64,000 bases of DNA from Symsagittifera roscoffensis (GCF_963678635.1 NC_087069.1:5191472-5255471), one strand, 5' to 3'; positions 43,849 to 57,369 are shown, counted from the stretch's first letter. Notes: generated from the sequence alone by a model not told the origin. Numbers and translations: made by a program.

Positions 43849-46800
43849 GTGACTTTCTTACAAATGAAAAGCAATCGTTACTCTCAAAAACTTCATGGAG
43901 GTGAGAATTTTCTGTGTTTTTCTTGTACATGTCAAATCTCTCAATTTGGTAGCCATCAATTGTTTCAAATTAACTCTGGCTTAAGCCAAATATCCTCTTC
44001 TGATTCCGATGCTAGCAGTCAACATAAAAGTAAAAAAGAAATACAAAATTTGAAGTAAGATGTATTTTTGTAAACATTCTGCTCGATATTGCAAAAGTTA
44101 CGTTAGTGGAGTTATTTCTTGCCCAGAAAGTAGTTATTGTTTTTACAATTAACAGGAAATTAATTACTATACCAGCAAAAAGCATGTTTATACCATACCA
44201 AAATCAACAAAATGTTTATTGTGTGAGAGAAAAACTTCCAAGCTATTATTCACTCCATCGCCAAAAAGATCATTGGTTGAAAGCCAGGAAAGGGTGTGGT
44301 TGTGCAGCTGATTTGAGAATAATCTGAACAGCTGCGAGATGAGAGGAGTACAGATGTGGAGAGTAGAATAGTGAGCAGTTGCGATTTGAGTTGAATGTCT
44401 GTCAAAGCTTCTCACTGATACTGAGATTGAAAATAGACGTCACAAGCTATTCAGTTCTCAACTTTCCCAATCTAGCAATCTAGCAAACGAAAAGCTGGAT
44501 CAAGTCTTTGAAAACCTGATTGTGCATCAATATGTCCCTGATGTTTGAATTATCAATACAGAGACGGGGAAGCAGCGTTAATTACACGCTCATGAAAGTA
44601 AAAAAGTCTTCAAAAACTCTGTTCTGCAATAACACATTCTTTAATTTGTTCGCACTAAAGCGGACTTGATAACTCTAAAGAAAAAGAAAAAATACGCACG
44701 ATTTCAATGAAGCTTGTACACAACGAGAAAAAACACAAAATTTCAGTTCAAGTTGATCACTAGTGTGATCAGATTTGCAATTTACTCAAAAACGGCCTAA
44801 GAGACGTCCATACTCAGTGATTGCCGAACCATGTCCGAGAATTATTCAAGTAAATTGTTTGATTTTGGATGTGCAGACGCAGAAACCATAAAATAAAAGT
44901 TTGTGGGTTTTTCATGCTCTTGCATTTCATTTGCATGGCACAGTTAACTTTGAAGGTACCGATTGAGTGTATAAAAGATGAGGAAGAAAGAGACGCATCC
45001 ACTCACATTCTCAAGATTTAAAAAGTATGTTGATTGATTTGAGGCAACATCTAGAAAGATAAACTCTAGAAAGAAATATACTCTACCAGTAAATGGATTC
45101 AACAGTGGTCTGATGGATTAAAACCTTGTTGAACCATATCTCATCCCCTACTTATTCAACGGAAGGAAAGTGAACCTTCAGTTATCCAGAAAGCCAATGA
45201 CTCTGTTTCGTTTAAAATTGGATGGAGCTATTACATTACATTCTTTTCTTAAAGCTTACAAAGCCAGTGAGATGAAAGCTAGATTCCATACAAGTGCTTT
45301 GATACTTCAACAAGCTCAAAGAATAACAACTACAATCGTAGGATGTTTTTTACAGTAAATTGAAGCACAGCAAACCTCTCGAAGATAAGTATGACGTTGT
45401 TCAGAAGGATCTCAACACTATTTTAACTGAAGAGCCAACAACAAAAAAAATAAAAAACCAAGCTTTTACGTGAATGTAAAATTACAACTACCGGAAATCT
45501 ATCTAGGAAAATTAAAAGATGTAAACGTTTTGCAATTTTCTACAGTGAAATAGCAACAAAGATGTAATTCCTACCCTTGAATATATGGGAAGAAAAAATT
45601 GAATTTTATCATTATAAGGTGACAGATATCTTGAAACTCGGCTGCAATAATCAACCCATTACAAATTTTATCCCTCCTTCTTAAATGATTAGAATTTCTT
45701 GAAAAAAAAGCGAGGATAAAATCGGTAGTCCCTAAATTCTTTTCACAAGGACATCAGATGGAAACGAGATGCGTTTTTGAAAATCAAACATCCTGTGTAA
45801 AAGTTCGTATTAATGCTAGTCTGATATTTCCTTACCCGATGTGTCAGGATATACCCACTGGCTAATAAACGAGATGGACTACAGTTAGGAAACATACAAC
45901 TTCAAAGCAAAGCAAAATCGAGTTCGAACTTAAAATATTGTAATGTAAAATTTTCAAGCAACCAGAACTGAATGTGAATTTGAAAAAAACTACTACATTA
46001 TATGAGCACAGAAAAACTTGATTGCCTCTTGTTGTTGGTTATTGCAACCAATGTAAGACTGTTTCAGAAGCAATTAGTTAATATTTCTATTTAATGCCTA
46101 GCCGAGAAGCTAGACCTAGCCGAACTGATGAGTTTATCAAACAAGGAAACAAGAGAAGAGAAATGAACGAGCATCAAAAAGATTACATTCGAGAAAAAGG
46201 ATAATGGAATGAAGAAATGTGTAAGAGAAATTGTTAAGATCAAATTAAAAACAAGGTAGACAGCAAAAAAACCATGTTAGAACAAGTTTTCCCATTAGAA
46301 AATTTCTTTCCTCTATTTCACTACAGCAAAACAATGAAAATTAAACGTTGTTTGACTACGTTCATTGCAATTTCATTGATCCAGATTTAAAAAAGAGAAA
46401 TTTCCAATTTTCGAAAAATCGATGCTACCAGAAACAACATTGGCGATTAATGAAGACAGAAGCGAAAGAGAACTACTTTAAGGGCAACTGCAGCGAATGG
46501 TGATATCAAGTTTAAATTTAATAACGGAACACTTATTACGTCGCTTTTCAACTTATAATTGCATCTTGTACTACAGTACACAAAATTCCATCGATTCTTA
46601 CAAATCACCAAGCGTAAAGTATTCAATAGTTTTGTTCAGTTTGTTGTTGATGCAAGGCGAGCCGGTGATGAAAATCCATTTTCTGGTGTGGTTTCAGAAA
46701 CATTAGAGTTACTAAGAAATAGTACTACTATATGGCTATCAAATAAAACATACAATGACAAAAAATCTTGTTGACGAAAAATCCATGAAGATAAATTAAA

Positions 46801-47280
46801 TGAAAGCGTACTTCCTAGCAAGCGAGCCGAATAGGTTGAAAAGCGAAGCAAAAATTGTCGGGAAAACTAAAAGCTGATGCGGTAAACATTTTTTCCTCCT
46901 ACTTGTTCCTCTAATCATAAGAAACATGACAAGATAGATCCAAGATTGTTCAAGGAGGAGTTCAGATGTACCGAAATGTTCTGCTTCCGTTTTAAAACTT
47001 ATTGGTGTTACGATAGTTATAAACTTAATTATGAGTTAAGCACTAAAGGATAGAACAATTGCGAAGTAGAAGATCCTGGATGTGGTCCGATTTCAAAAAT
47101 TTGACATGTAAGGGATGAAGCAGTGAAAATGAAGTCAACAAACAGAGGATTTAAAACGATTCACGATGCAGTAGGCTAAACTTGGGAAAACAACTCCATT
47201 TTTTCCAGTAATCCAGAAACCTTTCAGAATGTTATACATTACTGTATGGGCAAAGTTGTGAGACAAAAATGTTTGTAAAT
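43849..47280 (+). pseudogene. Second Polinton-type DNA polymerase copy, heavily decayed
   Basis: Scattered frames follow the order of the main copy. A finger trace (REKLPSYYSLHRQKDHW) lies at 44228. An N-terminal block VRTKADLITL is near 44650. YLIPYLFNGRK at about 45140 and HSFLKAYKASEMK at 45238 match the segment before motif A. Motif A survives only as LIFPYPMCQDIPTG near 45820. RREMNEHQKDYIREK lies at 46155, and ENPFSGVVSETLELL is near 46670 in place of motif B. I saw no convincing motif C. Stops and frameshifts occur every few dozen codons. It is older or less constrained than the left copy and has no chance of function. Confidence 0.8.
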
Positions 47281-47329
47281 CTCATTATCTTACCATCTTA
47301 CCATCTGAAACTCTAAAACTTATACTCTA

Positions 47330-47745
47330 CTTAATACGTTGGGAAATCTATTCATTTTTAGTGCAATGTATGGAGACCGGATAGTCTTTAGCCTATCTTA
47401 ATACATGGTGGTCTCAACCCCCTGTTGAATCTAACTGACAAATGATATTCAGGTGAATGTCCATAGGTTTAGTACAAAGCATGGTCAAACATTTCTCCGC
47501 CATAATTTAAAAAAAAGAGTTCGATTTTTTTCTAAAGATCAAATGATAACTTTTTTTCCAGTTTCCTGATGAATTTGTCCAGTCTCTTCCATTTCCGCAC
47601 CAGGATGCTAAAATTTTGTCTCACAATTTTTCCAGAGTATTATTTCCAGTTCAGATTGCAAAAATTGGGTTAAATTGTCATCAATGATGCGCGCCGCCAA
47701 ACCAAAATAACTTTTTCGGACCCAGTCGCGTCCAATCTGATTGTA
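47330..47745. repeat. Candidate right end of the Polinton-like region
   Basis: Just past the polymerase 3' end, tatcttaatacatgg at 47394 with ggagaccggat at 47371 is the inverse of the iteron motif at 24745-24785. At 47725 cgcgtccaatctgattg repeats the CCAAT-type motif seen before gene c. The boundary itself was not found. Confidence 0.4.
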
Positions 47746-47749
47746 AAAT

Positions 47750-48730
47750 TAATATATTTTTTTTACTTGCGCTTTCTCAGAGGAAATTCACATAGCAGCA
47801 ATTCACTTCAAGTGATTAATTGAAAAAAAACACAAAGGAAACTATCAAGAACATGAAGGGAAGTCATTCTGCTCAAACAGCCTTGAGAACTTATGTGAAC
47901 TTTTCCTGCCCATTGATACTCTTCTGTATATTCATTTTTATATAAATACAGACCAAAATGGCAAACTATTTTTACAACGCATTTACAAAAATTAAAAACA
48001 ACAGAAGAAATACAACTAAACAAAAAACTGCAAATCATATTTATCTAGTAGATCCGTCGGAACAAATGAAAAACAAATTTTCTTAGTTTTTTGCACGTCT
48101 GGATTTCTCAAAATTTGTTGACTAGCCTCTCATCTTTTCTAAAATTTTTTAGTCTACAGAAATCATATTGAACTACACAGCCAATGACTCGAAGATTCCA
48201 TAAAAAGATCGCAAAAACTTTTTCTGGAAGAATCATACTAACAGTTCTCTAGAGTTTTAAATAAATATTCTTTTCAAAAAAAAAAATCAAACACTATTAA
48301 ATAATTGAAGCCAACCAGTAACTCGAATATAAATCCTTTCTAATGTAAACCAGAAATTAGGTATAATTAAAACCTCAAGTCTTGGAATAATAACAAGAAT
48401 GACTTTTTTCCATCAGTATTTAATTTGACCAAAAAAAAATACCTTGAACCACAAGCATTTACAGGTGCAAAGTTTTGTTCGAAAAATTGAGAAAAATAAA
48501 AGTTGAGAGATAACTTTCTTTCAAAAAAATACGGCGATTCCGCTTAAGAAATAGAAATAGAACGAGACTAGAAATACACCAAGCTTAGTGAGACGAAGTT
48601 TCGAACTACGAAAAGATAAAATTAGAAATCACTTCTTTCTTGAAGCAACCGAAAGGTTTCTCCAGATAGATGTAGATGTCGCCATTGAGAACCAGTCATT
48701 ACAAAGACGAGCATGATGTTGTCGTCAGAA
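47750..48730. other. Intergenic DNA before the LTR element
   Basis: AT-rich DNA with no supported gene or repeat. The last five bases before the LTR (gtaac, 48731-48735) are the candidate target site. Its duplicate cannot be checked because the 3' LTR is truncated. Confidence 0.5.
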
Positions 48731-48735
48731 GTAAC

Positions 48736-51050
48736 TGTAGATTTGGTGATTCTACTGTATTACATGCTATAGTAACTTGAGCGTAAGCTTGTAAGCTTAG
48801 TTAAGCAGATAAACAATTGGTTAAGTTGCAAAATTGACCAAAACAAACAGAGACTAAGCAGGATTTTATTAAGGTACCGATTTTGCAACCTCTCCTCAAT
48901 GGAAACTACCGGGGCTAGCTTTATGAAACTCATAGGACAGATACTAGAGGTGATTTGACCCGGGCATAAATAACTTCAGACCCTTCGGACCCCTGGCCCC
49001 AATTGACAACGGTCCCCGGAAGTTTAAATTGCCCTATCAGAACTCGGAAGCTAGCGGCGGTTTTGGTCTCAGCTTTTAGTATGTTGTAGGCCTAGTAAAG
49101 GAAGCTCAGTTTTGGAACCCCAGACCCCTAAACCCCCAATTCCGGTTTTATGCCCTAAATAAACAAACCCACCCCTAAATTCCGGAAGTCGTTTCTCAGC
49201 CTCCAATGAGCGCAAGGAGCTCAAACTTAGAGTAGAGATAGGTAGTGGCAAGATAAATCTTGTATCATAATTTGAACTAAATCCGGCAGTTGGGCCGGAA
49301 GCTATTAGCACTTGGAAAAACACCGCTTAGCCTGGAATTAGGCAATTTACCTGAAATGATGAACAGTGGCTTGATGTTTTTATTGCGGCAATCGGCATAA
49401 GACACGATCTTTGACACCTGGGTGACCTTCAGTTGACCTTTGAGCGTTGTAAAATTAATACCGGAAAGTGGCGTATTCCCAAGCCCAATCCCTGAAAACG
49501 AGAATGGGCTACCGTGCCAACGTTTTGGGGGAAAACTTATATATTGGGAACTAGAGTAGAAGCTGATAAAGATATAGCTTTTACCTTGCGACCTTGGAGT
49601 AGTAGAGTTGTTTCAAAGTGGACTTGGTAAACATTGGGTTCAGTTTAGCTTGGCAAATGATCTATTAACAGCAATTCAACAAGACTAAAGAAAAGTACTC
49701 TCAGAGGAAATAGATAGTAATAAGACTGCGGCATGAGAGTTAATTTTTCTAATTAGTTTGAACGAACGGGGAATTTACTTGGCTTCCCGGAGGTGGATTC
49801 TTGGTTTGATTTGACTTCTATCAGACGAACTACGTTCCCCTGATAGCTAGAAGACCGGGATTGGAACAGAGTACAGATCGAAAATTTAGATGATTGAATT
49901 GAATTCGCTATCCATGAAAAGGGTATCTCCCCATGCTTGGGTCGGAGCGTTAATGGGATAATGAAAATAAAAACTTTCGGGTAAGCATCTTTGGCTAAAC
50001 ATAATGTTGTTTGGAGGTTGAGTTGAACCCGAGAGCTGAAGTTCACAGAGTTCGGGAATTGTTTGATCAGATTCGTATGAAATTTGTTTGCCTGGTCAAA
50101 TTGTGACAGCTGCCGCATACCGGGTATTTAATAAGTCTGAAAAATTGATAAAAGAAATCGAAGTTCGCACGTGGCAGAATTGACAAGGGGAAGGAAACAG
50201 CCTTAAAACATGTGCGAACGGGTGATTTAAGCGGATGTCAGGTTTGGTACGTAATGGCGTGACTTAACTAAAACTTAAGTGTAAAGAAAGATAAGGAATT
50301 AGAGGGTACCGGAGAGCCTTTAAGAGTCAAAACAGTGTAAGCTACCATTAAGAGTAGTTGCTTCTCGTCAGAGAAGAGAACAGTGTTAGCTACCATTAAG
50401 AATAATTGTGTCTCGTCAGAGAAGAGAACAGTGATAGCTACCATTGAGAGTAGTTCTTTCTCGTCAGAGAAGAGAACAGGTGTTGGCCACTATTAGGAGT
50501 AGTTTGTTCTCAATCAGAGTAGAGAACAATTATTGCTAGCGAGCGAGTTGCGCTGGAGCCCAAGTTTAGTACCGGGTTGAATAGTTGTGCGAGCGAGTTG
50601 CGCTGGAGCCCGAGTTTGGTACCGGATTGAACTAGTTGTGTGAGCGAGTTGCTCTGCTAGAGTAGGCGAGTTTTGAATCGAGTCAACCAAAAACTCACGG
50701 ACGGTTTAACGAAACGGGACGCGGGCTTCAATATAGAAGTTACTAATTAGTGTTTAGCTCATTAAAGTCACTGTAAATTGCTTTTTTTCCGTTGCAATTG
50801 AGAATTTACTAATTGTGCCCATGATTTGCTGAACTAGATAGAAGTGCAAGAGGAGAGCCAAAAAAATCCTAAATTAAAGGGTTAAGTGCGTAATCCTCTA
50901 ATCAGCTGATTTACTTCGACCACCAAGATTTCCCTTTTCGGGATTGTGGAACCCCAGCTATTACACGGTATAAAAGGGAGCAACTCTGCGGCCGTTAAAA
51001 AGAGTGAAAGCGTGCTTAGAGGAGACGACTCCCAGGAAAAAGAATCTACA
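48736..51050 (+). repeat. 5' long terminal repeat, 2315 bp
   Basis: It begins TGTAGA and ends TCTACA, a perfect six-base terminal inverted repeat with the TG...CA rule. A primer-binding site starts two bases later. The first 1.8 kb aligns with the 3' LTR from 58019. A stretch at 50325-50530 holds four tandem copies of about 58 bases (gtcagagaagagaacagtg...), and 50545-50670 holds three copies of gcgagcgagttgcgctgg-type units. The length is large for a nematode LTR. Confidence 0.85.
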
Positions 51051-51051
51051 T

Positions 51052-51070
51052 TGGCGCTCCTGTGTGGGCT
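51052..51070 (+). other. Primer-binding site of the LTR element
   Basis: The sequence tggcgctcctgtgtgggct starts with TGG, complementary to a tRNA CCA end. It stands one base after the LTR terminus, as in Gypsy-like elements. The tRNA was not identified. Confidence 0.7.
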
Positions 51071-51356
51071 AACTTTATCAAGCGAAAAACGATCTTTGGA
51101 ATCAGCAACGACGAGTGTCTAAGGAAGGGTAGACTAAACCACGACGAAGGAGATGGAGTGGGGCAACCTAGCAGCAAACGAAGTTTTCTTCAAAGCGAGA
51201 GTTGATTATGTGTTTCTGCTGGGAACCAAACCAGGGAGTGTGGGTTGTTCGAATTGAACCAACTACGCTGAGTTTAGAATGATGCATCCGAGGAAGGAAC
51301 TGAAGAACTAATGCGGTCCAAGGTATGACCGGGCTATCATTCATGGCTGGACGTTC

Positions 51357-54300
51357 ATGAAAATGGAGATAGGATCAATAACCGAGAAAATAGCAGTTAT
51401 CGTATTCGTACCTATGTTGATCAGTCTAAGCACGCTAAAGAGAAAAACAGTAATCAGGGTGGAACATCAGCGGCGCTGTATTCATGCAGGTGGTAGTTCG
51501 GTACCATTGCTGGTAGAGATGGGCCCTCCCTTGGACGAACGCAGGATGTGGAAGAGTGCAGCCCACTCCGCCGTTCCGAGGGTCTCGGCACGAGAATTGG
51601 GTTCACCCAGACTCGAATGGGCTGACAAGAGACGAGCTTTCATTTTTTGCAGAGTCTGCAGCGAGGTAGCGGATATCGAGATTGACAATACGACAGACTG
51701 CAATCTGATATCTGAAAAATTGTTCGAACTCTTCGGGTTCGCACCCGCTGTCCCGTTGTTCAATGGAAAATTGGAAGCAACCTTCAACGAGAAAAACAGA
51801 AAAATTGAGACCCTTGGATACATCAGAGCGAATTTTGAACTTGAAAGTTTCCAGCAGGTGTTCACACTGATCCTTGTCGTCAATGGCGTGCTTGACTCTG
51901 ATGTGATCCTCAGAGCTCGGGAGCTCAAAGAGTGTCATGGTCTAATTGTGAGCGACAGAGAGTCAGTAATCTGCAGCAAGACTGATGCTATGTAGCCAGT
52001 CTCAGTGAACTTCGAGAATTTACCAAAAATCGTCCTAAACGAGGAAGCAGTTGGGACTATGAAGAAGATGATGAGAGGTTCGGAAGAATCGAAGAAGCCG
52101 AATACAGGTATGGTTAGCGAACAAAGGGCCAACCGAAGCGGCTGAAGGGCCAACCGAGGTTAACCCGAAACAGCACTTGTTCGATGGGTTTGTGGACAAC
52201 GTCCTAGTTCGGACGGAGCTGGAAGAGATTACTGCATTCTTTATGATGAATGTATGGGCTTTCATGATCCTGGAAACTTTCCATCAGCTTGAGGCGTTCT
52301 TTGGGAAAAATCACGAGTGGTGGGGTGATCAGATTAGTGACGTTGTTGTTTTGGGCCAGGCAGAAATGGATTTGCAGATTTGGACTTTCACCGAGCGACT
52401 GCATCTCATTGTGGTGGTGGCTACTGAGATAGAAGTCGAAGTGGTTCTGAGCCTCAAACAATTGGAAGGATGACACGGGATGCTCCTCGAACGACCTAGA
52501 GGGGTGCTACGGACTGGAGGGGAAGGAACAGTTGAGGTGATCATCGAAGACTGAAGACACTTCGAAGTTGTGCTTGACGGGGGCAGAAAGCGGGAGGTCC
52601 CAAGAGCAACGAGCAAAGTAAAGACGAAAACCAGCTAGCCGAGCCGGTGTACGAATTGTTTGGTAAATTGGCTGAGCCTGTTGGCAAAGAGGGCGTCACG
52701 TCAGGACCATGTAGCGGTGAAGCAGAGCTTGCTGTCCTTGCGGAGACTTAGTATTCGATTCTATACCTAGCGAGGGTAACGTTGAGGTTACAATTGAAGT
52801 CGAATCGAACACAGGGCGGAGAACGAGATCAGTTGAAATTCGCAGAAAATTTGTGAAAGCGTTCACAAATGGCGTGTATATGGAAACAGATCTCTACCAC
52901 GAGATTGCGGGAACTTGATTCGACTGGATGCTTTTCAGACATTGCAGCCACGACCATTTGTATTGTCGTTCAACGGAAGATTGATTGGAAGATGTGACGG
53001 GAATGTCCGAGATGTCGAAGTGGTGGGATTAATTTCTGAGGAAATCAAGTTGGGGAGACTGAAGAGGATTTTCCCAGCCGTAGTCATGGAGAACAACGAG
53101 ATTGACACGAATATGGTTCTGAGTACTCGATGGATGAAAGAATGTTTAGGAAGTTCCTATTATGAGAAGTCAAAGAAATTTTTCACGAGTTTTGACAAAA
53201 GCTCGGCGATTTCATATGAATGAGAGTCGTGCCCAAGGCCGAAGAAAATTAAATTCGCGATGGAGCCTCAGACTCAGTTAGTACATAGGAAATACGGAGA
53301 TGACAGGCCGATGGTCGGACGCCAAGTGAAGGAGTCACGGTCGTGGCCCACTAGAATGCCAGGTACGAAGTGAGTGAATCGACTCCCGTGGAAACAGACG
53401 ACAGATACTGGATGCCCATCAGAGCATTCACAGATGGCTATGTCAACAACAGGGCTGCTAGAGTGGAACTGGATCGGAAACTTGAATGAATTCTATTGAA
53501 CTACAAAACCTACCGGTCGATTGAATCAGAGGTGCACCTGAGACAGGCCGAGGAAATTCTCGAGACAAAAACGGGGTTGAGTTTGGAAGTTATTGGCCGA
53601 GCGTCGATCGTGATTCAGCTGGGATAGTTTCACAGAAGGACCGATATCTTGGTGGTTGATGGGCTGGAAGTTGATCTAACACTTGGACTCGTTTGGTGTG
53701 AACGGAGCGCAGATTTCGTTTTCGACATGAAGAACGAAGTTTTGAAAATTGAAACGAAGTGCAGGAGTCCAATTGAGGTTAATTTTAGTCGTCCTGAGTA
53801 CCGCAATTTCGGGTGCGATATGGGGCGGATTCAGGCAGAGTACGCGTCAATGCAGCTGCGATTACAGACTCCTGTGCTGGCTTACAACGAGGGTGCAGGT
53901 TCTGGCACAGAAATGACTAGGTGTGACATAGCAGTGACACGCTAAAAGCAAATTGGCGAATCGGCGAAGGTTGACGTTGCCCAGCGAGTCGACATCGAAA
54001 TTTCAGAAACTAGCGGTCAGGGATATGAGCATAAGGAAATGAGTCATGGCTCTTTGAGAGAAGTTTATCTGGAAAATTGCCAACCCGACGACAACTCAAT
54101 TGAACGCGTCTGCCCGACGAAGATGGGACACAATCAGAAATCGGTCGATGAGCATAGTGAAGAAAATGCTGTGGTAGCAAGTGAGGTTACGAGTGGAAAA
54201 AAAATTGAAGTGGGGGAGTCAACGCATGGAATCGAACACAGATTGTCTACAAAAGTAAAGACGAACGTCAAAATCTGCAAGCGATTAGCAGATCAGAAGG

Positions 54301-54540
54301 TTCCTTCAGGTCTTTCAAGCGATGCCGAACAGACAAAGAACGAGGAACGAGGTTGATTCGGCGAAAGAAAGTAAGCAGGGCCTACAGAAAGGAGGCTGCC
54401 TACTTGTACAATTGAATTGATAGATGGAAAAGTGTGGACTCATTCGGGAAGCGGAAGTTGACCGGGTCACGGTTAAATCTGAATGCGAGGTCCCCAAGCA
54501 GTGCTGGCGACCAACTGACGATCAAGTGACGGATGAACAC
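51357..54540 (+). pseudogene. Retrotransposon interior, unit A: four degenerate retropepsin-like domains
   Basis: Domain 1 (about 51640-51970) reads ADIEIDNTTDCNLISEKLF, the active-site strand with DNTT in place of Asp-Thr/Ser-Gly. It then has GYIRANFELESFQQVF and a DSDVILRARELKE end. Domain 2 (52170-52475) ends with HLIVVVATEIEVEVVLSLKQ. Domain 3 (52858-53165) has AFTNGVYMET, LSFNGRLIG and DTNMVLSTRWMKE. Domain 4 (53420-53710) has AFTDG and DILVVDGLEVDLTLGLVW. All four share the retropepsin order: active-site strand, flap region, a hydrophobic strand and a terminal hydrophobic-Leu-Gly-like motif. Stops and frameshifts separate them. None keeps Asp-Thr/Ser-Gly, so protease activity is not expected. 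No reverse transcriptase, RNase H, integrase or zinc-knuckle gag was found. Confidence 0.65.
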
Positions 54541-57369
54541 GGATATCGAGATTGACAATACGACAGACTGCAATCTGATATCTTAAAAACTGTTCGAACT
54601 CTTCGGGTTCGCACCCGCTGTCCGGTTGTTCAATGGAAAATTGGAAGCAACCTTCAACGAGAAAAACAGAAAAATTGAGACCCTTGGATACATCAGACGG
54701 AATTTTGAACTTGAAAGTTTCCAGCAGGTGTTCACACTGATCCTTGTCGTCAATGGCGTGCTTGACTCTGATGTGGTCCTCAGAGCTCGGGAGCTCAAAG
54801 AGTGTCATGGTCTAAATGTGAGCGACAAAGAGTCAGTCATCTGCCGCAAGACTGATGCTATGTAGCCAGTCTCAGTGGAATTCGAGAAACTACCAAAAAT
54901 CGTCATAAACGAGGAAGCAGTTGGGACTATGAAGAAGATGATGAGAGGTTCGGAAGAATCGAAGAAGCCGAATACAGGTATGGTTAGCGAACAAAGGGCC
55001 AACCGAAGCGGCTGAAGGGCCAACCGAGGTTAACCCGAAACAGCATTTGGTCAATGGGTTTGTGGACAACGTCCTAGTTCGCACGGAGCTGGAAGAGACT
55101 ACTGCAGTCCATATGATGAATAGATGGGCTTTCATGATCCTGGAAACTTTCCATCAGCTTGAGGCGTTTTACGGGAAAATTCACGAGTGGTGGGGTGATC
55201 AGATTAGTGACGTTGTTGTTCTGGGCCAGGCAGAAATGGATTTGCAGATTTGGACTTTCACCGAGCGACTGCATCTCATTGTGGTGGTGGCTACTGTGAT
55301 AGAAGTCGAAGTGGTTCTGAGCCTCAAACAATTGGAAGGATGACACGGGATGCTCCTCGAACGACCTAGAGGTGTGCTACGGACTGGAAGGGAAGGAACA
55401 GTTGAGGTGATCATCGAAGACTGAAGACACTTCGAAGTTGTGCTTGACGGGGGCAGAAAGCGAGAGGTCCCAAGAGCAACGAGCAAAGTAAAGACGAAAA
55501 CCAGCTAGCCGAGCCGGTGTACGAATTGTTTGGTGTAATGGTTGAGCCTGTTGGCAAAGAGGGCGTCACGTCAGGACCATGTAGCCGTGAAGCAGAGCTT
55601 GCTGCCCTTGCGGAGACCCAGTGTTTCGATTCTATACTTAGCGAGGGTAACGTTGAGGTTACAACTGAAGTCGAATCGAACGCAGGGCGGAGAAAGTGAT
55701 CAGTTGAAATTCGCAGAAAATTTTTAAAAGCGTTCACAAATGACGTGTATATGGAAACAGATTTCGACCACGATATTGCGGGAACTTGATTCGACTGGAT
55801 GCTTTTCAGACATTGCAGCCACGACCATTTGTACTGCCATTCAACGGAAGATTGATTGGAAGATGTGACGGGAATGTCCGAGATGTCGAAGTGGTGGGAT
55901 TAAGTTCTGAGGAAATCAAGTTGGGGAGACTGAAGAGGATTTTCCCAGCCGTAGTCATGAAGAACCACGAGATTGACACGGATATGGTTCTGAGTACTCG
56001 ATGGATGAACGAATGTTTATTATGAGAAGTCAAAGAAATTTTTCACGAGTTTTGACAAAAGCTCGGCGATTTCGTTTGAAAGAGAGTCGTGCCCAAGGCC
56101 GAAGAAAATTAAATTCGCGATGGAGCCTCAGACACAGTTAGTACATTGGAAATACGGAGATGACATGCCGATGGTCGGACGCCAAGTGAAGGAGTTACGG
56201 GTCGTGGCCCACGAGAATGCGAGGTACGAAGTAAGTGAATCGACTCCCGTCGAAATAGACGACAGATACTGGATGCCCATCAGAGCATTCACAGATGGCT
56301 GTGTCAACAACAGGGCTGCTAGAGTGGAACTGGATCGGAAACTTGAATGAATTCTGTTAAACTACAAAACCTACCGGTCGATTGAATCAGAGGTGCACCT
56401 GAGACAGGCCGAAGAAATTCTCGAGACAAAAACGGGGTTGAGTTTGGAGGTTATTGGCCGAGCGTCGATCGTGCTTCAGCTGGGATAGTTTCACAGAAGG
56501 ACCGATATCTTGGTGGTTGATGGGCTGGAGGTTGATCTAACACTTGGACTCGTTTGGTATGAACGGAGCGCAGATTTCTTTTTCGACATGAATAACGAAG
56601 TTTTGAAAATTGAAAAGAAGTGCAGGAGTCCAATCGAGGTTAGATTCAGACGTCCTGAGTACCGCAATTTCGGTTGCGAGATGGGTTGGATTCAGGCAGA
56701 GTACGCGTCAATGCAGCTGCGATTACAGACTCCTGTGCTGGCTTACAACGAGGGTGCAGGTTCTGGCACAGAAATGACTAGGTGTGACATGGCAGTGACA
56801 CGTGAAAAGCAAATTGGCGAATCGGCGAAGGTTGACGTTGCCGAGCTAGTCGACATCGAAATTTCAGAAACTAGCGGTCAGGGATATGAGCATAAGGAAA
56901 TGAGTCATGGCTCTTTGAGAGAAGTTGATCTGGAAAATTGCCAACTCGACGACAACTCAATGGAACGCGTCTGCCGACGAAGATGGGACACAACGAGAAA
57001 ATGCTGTGGTAGCAAGTGAGGTTACGAGTGGAAAAAAGATTGAATTGGGGGAGTCAACGCGTGGAATCGAACACAGATTGTCTACAAGAGTATAGACAAA
57101 CGTCAAAATCTGCAAGCGATTAGCAGATCAGAAGGTTCCTTCAGGTCTTTCAAGCGATGCCGAACAGACAAAGAACCAGGTGGATTCGGCGAAAGAAAAT
57201 AAGTGGGGCCTACAGAAAAGAAGGCTGCCTACTTGTACAATTTAATTGATTGATGGAAAAGTGTGGACTCATTCGGGAAGCGGAAGTTGACCGGATCTCG
57301 GTTAAATCTGAATGCGAGGTCTCCAAGCAGTGCTGGCGACCAACCGACGATCAAGTGACGGATGAATAC
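54541..57369 (+). pseudogene. Retrotransposon interior, unit B: tandem duplicate of unit A
   Basis: It starts with the same ggatatcgagattgacaata as 51671 and runs parallel to unit A for about 2.83 kb at roughly 95-97 percent identity by eye. It ends where a third start, ggatgag, diverges at 57370. The four domains recur at about 54541-54840, 55030-55345, 55728-56020 and 56290-56590. The main stops are shared with unit A (after DAM, after LEG, after RKLE), so the lesions are older than the duplication. Small private indels also exist, such as a 30-base deletion near 57000. Confidence 0.8.

Noticed and set aside
49069-50118. Minus-strand open frames inside the 5' LTR
   Set aside because: The equivalent frames in the 3' LTR are shortened and show no conserved protein. 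No domain is seen.
50325-50530. Regular repeats that might suggest a CRISPR-like array
   Set aside because: Repeats of about 58 bases are contiguous, without unique spacers. They lie inside the LTR and recur in the 3' LTR of a eukaryotic element.
51482-52616. Long minus-strand open frames opposite the retropepsin units
   Set aside because: They are shadows of the plus frame; the plus strand shows the conserved domain pattern in all eight repeats.
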